A DNA stretch of 64,000 nucleotides from Pomacea canaliculata (Eukaryota; Mollusca; Gastropoda; Architaenioglossa; Ampullariidae): assembly GCF_003073045.1 (NCBI RefSeq), contig NC_037594.1:31236737-31300736 (forward strand), in the 5' to 3' direction. The position numbers were made by a program, and so were the translations under genes. Below, piece after piece: positions 55,583 to 64,000 of the stretch. Numbering within the stretch: the first letter of the stretch is position 1; each line of letters starts with the position of its first letter. Below the pieces are notes generated by a model. The model was not told the origin of the DNA. It ran no database searches and was given only the letters and a program-made list of their open reading frames with translations.

Positions 55583-58500
55583 ATGGCCAGAAACGCTCAT
55601 CTGGACAGCGGGAGGCTGCGGTTCCTGTATGTCACGTGGGCGGTGCTGGAGACCATGTTGTTTGGGGGCCTGATGAATGGCTGGGCCTCCCTCGTCTTCA
55701 TCCTGAAGGAGGATGGACTGTATAGAGACCTGTGTGAGAACAACAGCTCTCTCACTCTGCTGGGTGAATACCAAATCTTTCTTTCTAGGAGTAATCACAA
55801 ACACATAATCACTTAATATCTCTCTGTCCCTAAGGATAAAACTATTCATATATTAGCAATTCATTTTGTACAGACACATCAGTACTAGAAAAAAAAAATT
55901 AAGGGCAATTAATGCCCAGACACAAACACAATTTCGACTATTGCCGGAGTACTATGAGAGATAAACTCATTTATAAAACTTTTGCAAGTTTTTCAACTGA
56001 ATGTGTGTAGGCAATGGGAGCTCACCACACTCCAGCATCTGTACAGAACAGGATGCCATGCTCAATCTCTGGTTCAGCATCGCCACTGGGCTGAGAAACA
56101 TCTTCGGAATAGTTATCGGACTTATCATCTTCAAGTTTGGTACTCGTGTGGCCAGACTTCTAGGATGGTAAGACTACCGCATTTAACTATTCTGATTGGG
56201 TTTTTACCTACCTCTCCTGTGCTTTCAAAACTTGGGAAATAAGTATCTTCCACGTGTTTTGACAGTCAGTAATGAAACTATAGCAAAGTTTATATGGAGC
56301 TATTCTCACGACAAAGTAAACGAATAACTGTGTTCTCCTATCCTTCTTCAAATCGTATGAAATACATAAACACAAGGAATTTTTTTGTCTGTAACAATAT
56401 TTAAATAACTTTATTATTAATTATAATCATTGGATTTGTTGACGTAACAGTCAAAACAATCCTCACTTCAAATTTTTTATATAAGCTTCCTATTACACCA
56501 TGTTTATATACTAATACATTATTAATATATTATTCTGTATTTTTTTTCTTCTACTCTTATTTTTCAGGTTTCTGTTTAACGTTGGGGCTCTCATGATGGC
56601 TTTTTCAGACAGCTGTATGGAATACTACATTCTTTATTTACTGTGATTTTAAATAAATACTTATTTATTTTAAAAGAAATCCTATGTCATTTTTTTTTCC
56701 ATTTTTTGCTTTGGATTCAATTAGTTTCATCTGCACGAGATATAGAGAGTGCCTGTAGCGGATGGAGAGACTGGATGATAGCTGATTCAATTCCTTTTTG
56801 TAGGACCGAAAGAATGGCATAAAAACAAAGAACAGAGAGAGAGAGATGGGGAGAGGGTGGGAAGAAATTGTTAATTCTTTGCACGTAGTAATTTCTGCAG
56901 ATCATTCCTTATTGTTGTTTATTTCCCGAGAGTATTTGTCAATCTTATATGACACTGTATTGTTGTTAATGTTGTTTGTGTTGTTGTTCCCTTGTCTGCT
57001 GACAGCCGCTCCTTGGCTGGTGTTTCCGTCGTTGCTGGCCTTGTCGTATGGAGGAGGAACGTTGCTGCTGACCAACGTGCAGTTATCGTCCCTCTTTCCT
57101 CGAGCGTCTGGAGTTATCGTCACCCTTATTTCAGGTGGCGTTGACTTCTCGGCTACCACACAGCTCCTAGTGAAGGTAGAATGGTTTGCACCTCAAAATA
57201 TCAAGATAACTTTCTCTATGTCATTCACACGAGCACAGGCACGCACACTAATCCACAGTCCTCACCCAGAGCTTCAGTCTTAGGAGAATTCAAATTAATT
57301 CAATGTCTGTACTTTTTAATTCACTTTCCATATCTATCCTTTGTTACTTTTATTTTCTTCATATGTGCACATACCCTACCTTCCTAACCTGTTTTAGCCG
57401 TGATGTAATCGTTGTTGCTGTCACGATATTGTAATATACAATCCATCCATCCATAAAGTGGTCAAGTATCTTTATTCCAGTTACTTCGAGAAGCTGGGAT
57501 TGCCCGCAAATCCTCCTACATAGGCATCACCATTGCACACGCCTGCCTCGCCATGATCAGCACCATGTTCTTCTTGCCCAAAAAGCTGTACACGCGGAGA
57601 CCCAGCATCTTCCAGTTCAGGGCAGACGACATCGATCTCGAGCGATTGAATACGATTGCGAGAAAAGCCCTCGCCGCCAAGGAAGAGGATGAAAGTCAAG
57701 GCGACGATGAATACGACAAGAGAGAGGTCGTTTGTGATGATCAGTGTGGAGACGACAAGAGGAACACGTGTCAAGAGGGAATGAGGTATGGCAATCACAC
57801 AAATAATAATTGTCACAAGACCAGCACAGTGTCCTCCCTCCAGCACACAGGCAGTGACCTCATTCTTGACCCCCGGACGCTGTTGACGAGCGTTGAGGAG
57901 CTGGACACAAGATGCGGCGCGTGCGGCAAACATGTCTCCACAGAATCTGTGGGGAAAGTGAGAAATAACACGGATTCTCTCACATCTGCTCTACAGAGAG
58001 AGAGCACGTGCCACACACAGCAACGAAAAGGCTCAATGTTCGATGGAAATATTCCCAAGTGTAGCCTCCCTTACAGTGGCAACCATTTGCTTACAGAGGA
58101 GAAAAAAGTCTACATTTCCATCGTAGACGTTCGTTTTCCAAGTCAGGTGGTGAAACCAAATGAGAAAGATGAAAAGACAATAACAAAGGATGTGTCCACT
58201 CATAGTGACGGACGTCCACCAAGAAGGCAGAGTGACAGACCGACTGCTCATGTGCGCCTAGTGTTTCCAGAATTTTCCAAAGAAGCGAATGAAATGGGTA
58301 AATAAAAGATATTTTTTATGACGGCTGCTTTATGTTCGTTCCTCTGGAACGCTGTAGTTTCGATTGTCTGTCTCGGCTAGAGGCACAGTAAGAAAAAAAA
58401 AGTAGCGTGTGGAGATTCGAACTGTCAACTTATTCATTGCATGGCATCACAAAGTTATGTTTCTTTGTTTACCTCACAAGAAGACGGAGACGCTCCAGGT

Positions 58501-60579
58501 TCAAACCTTGGCAGTCCAGTGCCACAAACCTCGTCCCATGAACTCTACCCGACCCTCAAAAGCTGCGTGACGTCACCAGTTTTTGTGCTCCACGTGCTAT
58601 GGACGTCGTTCAACGTCCTCAGGCTGGCGTCCTTCTTTGGTCTTATCAACTCGAAGCTTAACGCAATGTTTGAGGGAAACACGGAAAAAGGTGAACATAT
58701 TAATTTATTTAAATCTTTATGATTACCTTCTTTCTTTTCAGAAGTTTGCCTACAACAGACTTTTATCAATAATGTGTTTGCAGTGAGCTTCTACACCAAC
58801 GTCTTGGCCTACTTCATGTTGTCGATGATGTGTGTCTGCTGGGTGTCTGGGGCTGTGTACGACTGGCAGTCTTCTGTATTCAGAGGTAGGTCTTAGGGAG
58901 GGGTCAATCTACGAACCCTCTACTAATTAAATCCCTTAAAAATATTCTCAGCCATCATCTAGAGACATTGAGTGGCTTTCTGTATGACCTCACCAAAGCG
59001 TTTGACCAGTCTAAAAACAGAACAGCCAAGCTGGCATTAGGTATCGTGGCAGTTTTCTCATGCAGTTGTTGTCTTGTTTACCAGGAAGACGAAGCTTATT
59101 TCAGAAGAAAGTCCTCCCCGGTGCGCTGCCATTGGCCATGACGTCAGCACTGGGCGTGGCCATCTCTGCCATGGCGTTGAGTGACAGCGAGATGGTGTTG
59201 TATTTCATGTTTGCATGTTTCGTCTTCTACAACGCCTTCATCTTTGGCGTCTGCCTCAGCTTCCTGATGCGAGTGTAAGAAGTTTATCTCTCAGCCAGCG
59301 AAACAGTTTCTCTCATTTCTATTTGCAAATATTTTCACTCTGTAGTAAATTATTATTCTTCAATTTTTTGATGGAAGTAAGCTTAGACATATTCAAAATT
59401 TTATCACATTTCTGGAAGCAATCCCAGACTCTTCTGTTCATTGCATCTGTAAATGCATTGGGTTTTGGTGAAGTACATGTTTAGATACATGTAGACTATG
59501 TGACAAATTATAATCAGAGATCAGGAAAACCAGTTCAGCTAGATGCTGCAACATTTATATACACATGTTCAATCGCCTATTAAAATTAAAAGGATTTTAT
59601 TTCTGCGTGGGTTAACTAAGTAATAATTCACATAGTTTAATGTCTGGTACATTTCTTAATCCTCTTAGACACGAGCACAGTTTGAATTTGGCGTTTTAAT
59701 ATCCAATGTTAAACAGGAAGAAGGAATTACCAGGTTAGCAACAGATTATGTCAAGTTTCATCTCCAAGTCAAGCTCAGTGACATGGTCCAATTTTATATT
59801 TAGACATTACAGTAATGACACTGAATCACAGCTAGTAATGTGAAGTGGTTTACCGTGTCTACAGATTTCCGGAGAGGTTTTTCGGCATCCTCAATGGCGT
59901 GCTGTCCATCGTGTCCGGCATCTTCTGCTTCTTGCAGTATGGTATTTTCCGCTGGCATGATGTACAGCCTGATGGACCAGTGCAGGTGAATAGTAGCCTT
60001 GCTTGCTGCCCAATATTGTGTACAATATGTCATCGGCCCTATGTTGAGTAATGAGCTTTGATGAGTCATTAATGACTAATAAACTGTAAGTTTAAGGCTA
60101 TAGAGCATGTTTACACGCAGCATAGAACAAGAATTGTTTTCCTCTGATACAAGATATTAGTAAATATAATTCAATCCAAGCAGGGATTTTTATGAGGTTA
60201 TAATCTTTATCAGATTTTCCTTTTCTACCAGATTCATAATCTCATTTTTTTAATCTGTTAGCTGAGCTCAATGTGTTTACTGATACACAGCAGAAAAATG
60301 TAAAACTCTGACTACACCTCGCACCACTACGGTCAACAATTAAAGTTTTATTTCTCTGCTGGTCAGGATCATCACTGGGTTATATTGAGGATTTTTATCC
60401 TTTGTTAATAACAGAAGGTCTTTCTTGATAAAATATACATTATATTATGTCTTTTCCTGTTAGCAAACAGATTTGTAACTTTTTTGTTTTTGTTTCAGGC
60501 CAACATTTTCATGTTGTCACTGGTGGCAGTAAGCTTTGTTCATCCTCTCTACCTTGTCCTTACGTGCCTTCGTCGGTAG
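55583..60579 (+). CDS. SLC43A3-like: SLC43-family transporter (SLC43A3-like), complete, 691 aa
   Basis: Ten exons: 55583-55763, 56011-56167, 56568-56614, 57006-57175, 57481-58297, 58481-58690, 58784-58885, 59085-59274, 59865-59985 and 60499-60579, totalling 2,076 bases in matching phases. The N terminus reads WAVLETMLFGGLMNGWASLV then FILKEDGLY, the SLC43 signature. FKFGTRVARLLGW (loop after TM3), LLLTNVQLSSLFPRASGVIV and FPERFFGILNGVLS follow, and the last helix ends LVLTCLRR. SLC43 members are 12-helix plasma-membrane carriers of the major facilitator fold. A1/A2 carry neutral amino acids and A3 carries purine nucleobases; the substrate here is inferred. The central cytoplasmic loop is greatly enlarged by the 272-codon exon 5, so the protein is longer than the usual ~490-570 aa. 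The ATG at 55583 has a good context. Confidence 0.93.
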
Positions 60580-63500
60580 ACGACTTCTGAAACTAAAACA
60601 TGGCATCTTAAAAACGAAGCGAAAACACTTAAATCTGACTAAAGAAGTTTATAATCAACAATATTTTTTAAACTGATAACTGCTCTGTAGTCAGTTCATT
60701 ACACAAACATTATAGCACATGACCTGCTACCTACCTGTCATGTGGGTACCCGAGGATTCTGAAGGTAGATCAATGAGAGAGACAGAGACAGGGGAGATAA
60801 GGTTCATCCGGAATATCTGTGGTCTCACTCCCCAAGGACCGAGGGCGCCTGTCACCAATACACTGAAGGTTGGCTGTCCTGGTTCATCTCCCTGTCGGGC
60901 ACACTGTTCTTTGTCTGCGTCTAGCGAGAGGAGGAACTCGTTTACAAACGTCCAGGAGAAGGATGAGGCGTGCTCATGAAAATACAAAGCGATACATCAA
61001 AGTACTCAATACCGTGATATTTATACACGTAAAAAATATCTTAGCCACGCGTGCAGCTTTTTTAAATAATTTACTGGAACAACTTTTTAATCTAAACAAA
61101 GAGGCGTGACTTCATACCTGAGATATTTCTTTTCAAAATGTGATAATAGTGAGTAACAATCAATTGAACCTCGTTCTTTGTATTCGTTGTCTTTGAAATG
61201 AAAAAAGCTTCTCGAATAAGGCTAGAGATTCTAGGGGTACCTACATTCACGGACGGCCAGACGTGCCCCACTTCTGGTGTTACAGGTGACAAAACCAAAA
61301 TCTCGGCTCGAGAATGACATCACCTTTCAAACATTCATGTGAGAAAGAAACCGGAAATGGGGGATTGGATCAAGGACGAGTGATGTGAGTGTTTTTGAGC
61401 ATCTCATGTCCTCAGGTAACAAAAATCTTTATCATTGAGTGAAACTGCGAAAGTGTAGGGCTGTGGGGGAAGGGAGGCAATCGACCTGCTTTTGTGATCA
61501 ACTGTAGATTGTCTCCCTTGACCTGCACGGTGAACTTGTCTTTCATGGGTCATTGTGGCATCAACTCTTATTTATAATTATTTTATGATTTCATTACAAG
61601 ACGACGGAACTGAATAATATTTCTGTGTTTGTTTAGAAACTGTTACGGCACGTTTGTATTTAGATTGTTGTTTGTTTGTGATATGAAAACATCTCCATGA
61701 AGACAACAGTGTGAAGCTGTGTGGTGCTGGATACAAAGAACATTCTTTCAGTCTAGGTTTTGCTTATGTTGATATTTCTGATAATGATAGGACATCAAGA
61801 AGCACAGATAAAGAAAAGAAAGAATGTATCTATTGAATACAAAATGATGTGAGCACACATGTTGAGGGAAAATTAATATATATATATACATCAGTATATT
61901 TGTAAGATACTACTGGTGTGGCGTAGTGTGACAGAGGGGTGACATGAGGTTAATTGTTGCTTGATTTTGTGCATACGTACGTTGTGATCGCTCGTCCCCA
62001 GAGACAGCGCCATTTTGTTTATAACGTCTGACTCCGAGTGGAGGCATCAATGGTGTTTTGTTTGTTTGATTGTTTTCTTATTGGTTATGATATTGTGCGT
62101 GTGTCTGTGTGTGTGAAATTGAGAGTAGTATCCGATTAGTCATCGGTGAAATCAGTGTTGTGCCAGCCTCTAAACTTTATTTTTCTTATGTTTGATCATC
62201 GGCCAAGAAAAATAACTTTCAAGAATGTGTTTCAAATCACAGATCTTAGATAGTAGATAGGACTGGTGAATATATGTTTACTTAGAAATTATTTTAAACA
62301 TTTGTTGTGTATTTTTATTGATTAAATTTAGTTACTATTAATAAATGTATACAGGCCTGAAAAAACTGTGACAACAGGTTGTAGAGAACTTCTATCGTTT
62401 CCGAAAATACTTGATTGAGAGAGAAACACATTAATACATGCAACATGAGATATCAGGTTAATAAAAGTAGTGACCATTAGTCTGTTAGTAAACAACGCCC
62501 AGTGAACACACTAACAGTCACAATGAATGACAACAAATGTAATTTTATCCCACGGTTAAAATAAATAAATATGGTGAAGGCTGTTAACTGCTCTTTTTGA
62601 TTTGTCATTTCTTGTGGAGAACTAGAGAGTGAAATAGTCACGTGTTGTAGCAGACTAGCATTTATTGCAGATAATTACAGACTTCCCATCCTCTCTGAGC
62701 ATAGACAGCTTGTTAGGAAACTGTTCATTGTGCTTCAGTGTTGTTAGAACATGTAATGTACGTGAATTGTTGTAAAATGAAACTCTTGTACTCATTGAAG
62801 TAGATACAAATGCTTTAAGAGAGATAGCGTTCAATGTTAGAAAACTCAATTATTATCTAATTGCTATACAACCGTTAAAGGGGGAAGGGGGTATACTGCT
62901 AAAAATATTCCTTTCTTTCTTTGTGAGAAAAAGTGTCTAGTCATTTGATAAATGAGTGTTTTTTAAGAGCTTTCAAGATATGTGGGGGATATGTAGTTAA
63001 CTCGCAAAGTTCTGACATAAAAATATTCAGAATTTGATCTGATAAAAGAATAAAATATATTGTTTGGATGCATCTTATAACGCACTCTAAACACTGTCAA
63101 AAGCAAAAAACAAAAACAAAAAAAAAAACTAAATATGTGGGAAGAGAGGAAACACATAGACACACATCGTCAGGCACACACTGTATGTAGCAGGACACAT
63201 GATTATATGGCAGTCGAGACACTCATCGAGATGCACTCTGACCTTGTCATCGAGAAACTAGGGGCATTGTCAGAGAACACACTCTTCACACTGTGAGAAA
63301 GTTGGCACGTGACTAAATACGTGGACTGTGACATTTGCAATAACCTCGACTACAGCCTCCATCACACCAACAATAAACTTGAAGCTGATTTCACAGCAAA
63401 AAACTCGCCCAAGATGCATCCTGCTAACTGTAGTCTCAATAATCTGAGCAAAGAATTTCCTGTTGAAGCTTTTAACTAAGCTGGATGTGATGCTTTGGCT

Positions 63501-63815
63501 CGGTGTAATCTCTGTGGGAAACATGGTTTGGTGGAAACAGGGAAGCTGATCACTGACAAATCGCAACCAGTTACAGAAAGTCCCACGTAATTGTCAAGAA
63601 GATGACATAGATAAGAAAAGAGGCGATTGTGGCTCTGACGAAATTATTTGTAATGATTACCATTAAACTCTACTTGCACAATAATTTCCTGCTACACTAA
63701 AATGCATCAGAAAGCATACAGCTCACAAAAAGTTAAGAGAGAGAGAGAGAGAGAATTAGAAAACTAACAGAAATAAACAAGCGTTGAAGAACTCCTTTGA
63801 GTTTCTTTTGAATTC
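60580..63815. other. 3' flank of the transporter and intergenic DNA
   Basis: No further gene supported. A SINE copy lies at 60846-60937. A minus-strand open frame at 63270-63566 (98 codons) has no recognisable motif. A GAGA run lies at about 63737-63755. Confidence 0.4.
60846..60937 (+). mobile_element. SINE body fragment (same family as 31005-31155)
   Basis: GCGCCTGTCACCAATACACT, GAAGGTTGGCTGTCC, then GTTCATCTCCCTGTCGGGCA and CACTGTTCTTTGTCTGCGT align base by base with the 31-kb copy. The B-box-like GGTTCATCTCC is clearer here. The palindromic tail is missing. Confidence 0.75.
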
Positions 63816-64000
63816 GATTATTGTGCAGCTAAACAATGGAACTCTCTTCCTTTCCATACCCGCCATCTACCCACTATTGAATCCCTTACACCTGCACTGA
63901 AAACACACCTTCCTTCAACATGTCTCCTAACAACCTTTCCCATAATGCTCGTCCTTTGTCACACCCTTCCTTTCGCAATGTCATGTTACTCTCAGCTCTT
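63816..64000 (+). mobile_element. CR1/L2-type LINE 3' coding fragment, running off the window
   Basis: The plus strand reads AAKQWNSLPFHTRHLPTIES, then LTPALKTHLPSTCL, the usual end of CR1/L2 ORF2 (WNSLPxxIRxxxS, then FKxxLKTHLF). The tail lies beyond the window. Confidence 0.65.

Noticed and set aside
57481-57933. 150-codon minus-strand frame opposite transporter exon 5
   Set aside because: Shadow of the SLC43-like coding exon; no independent signal.
63270-63566. 98-codon minus-strand frame near the right edge
   Set aside because: No recognisable motif; could be an unplaced repeat or decayed exon, too weak to annotate as a gene.
1-64000. tRNA, rRNA, CRISPR, operon-like or prokaryotic elements
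   Set aside because: No cloverleaf, rRNA core or spaced repeat array seen; gene structure is plainly eukaryotic.

Overview
The window is animal genomic DNA: AT-rich, with intron-split genes (GT/AG borders) and many LINE, SINE and hAT fragments. The gene content points to a mollusc, most likely a gastropod. The main clues are a cluster of three dermatopontin-family genes (a family expanded in molluscs), a small secreted Reeler-domain protein, and LINE 3' tails of a kind I associate with mollusc genomes. No bacterial, rRNA, tRNA or CRISPR feature was seen.

Layout. 1-4.6 kb (+): last six exons of a gene I do not recognise. 7.3-9.0 kb (+): broken I-type LINE. 9.58-13.37 kb (+): complete four-exon Reeler-domain protein, 191 aa. 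16.8-20.4 kb (-): type II thioesterase of the OLAH family, six exons found, last exon(s) not found. 25.1-27.0 kb (-): dermatopontin-like gene A. 28.2-39.8 kb (+): an LRP5/6 (arrow) family Wnt co-receptor-like gene. 46.0-48.8 kb (-): dermatopontin-like gene B, complete, 182 aa. 50.6-52.5 kb (-): dermatopontin-like gene C. 55.6-60.6 kb (+): complete ten-exon SLC43-family transporter, 691 aa. The remainder is intron or intergenic DNA with transposon remains.

The most unusual locus is the LRP5/6-like gene. A signal-peptide exon is followed directly, in matching splice phase, by the fourth beta-propeller. Propellers 1-3 of the family are not in the window; LINE copies fill the intervening intron. 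The last exon encodes the end of propeller 4, an EGF module, two LDLa modules, a membrane helix and the PPPSP signalling tail. It is cut just after the membrane segment by a 1,166-bp hAT transposon flanked by perfect 8-bp target duplications. Removing the transposon and one duplication restores one open frame of 680 codons. As it stands, the transposon gives a stop before any PPPSP motif.

A second notable point is that dermatopontin genes B and C share not only intron positions and phases but also a conserved block just upstream of exon 1, which looks like a duplicated promoter. The genes do not form an operon; they look like ordinary neighbours. Exon borders were read by eye from GT/AG signals, frame continuity and family resemblance. 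The four complete models each sum to a whole number of codons.
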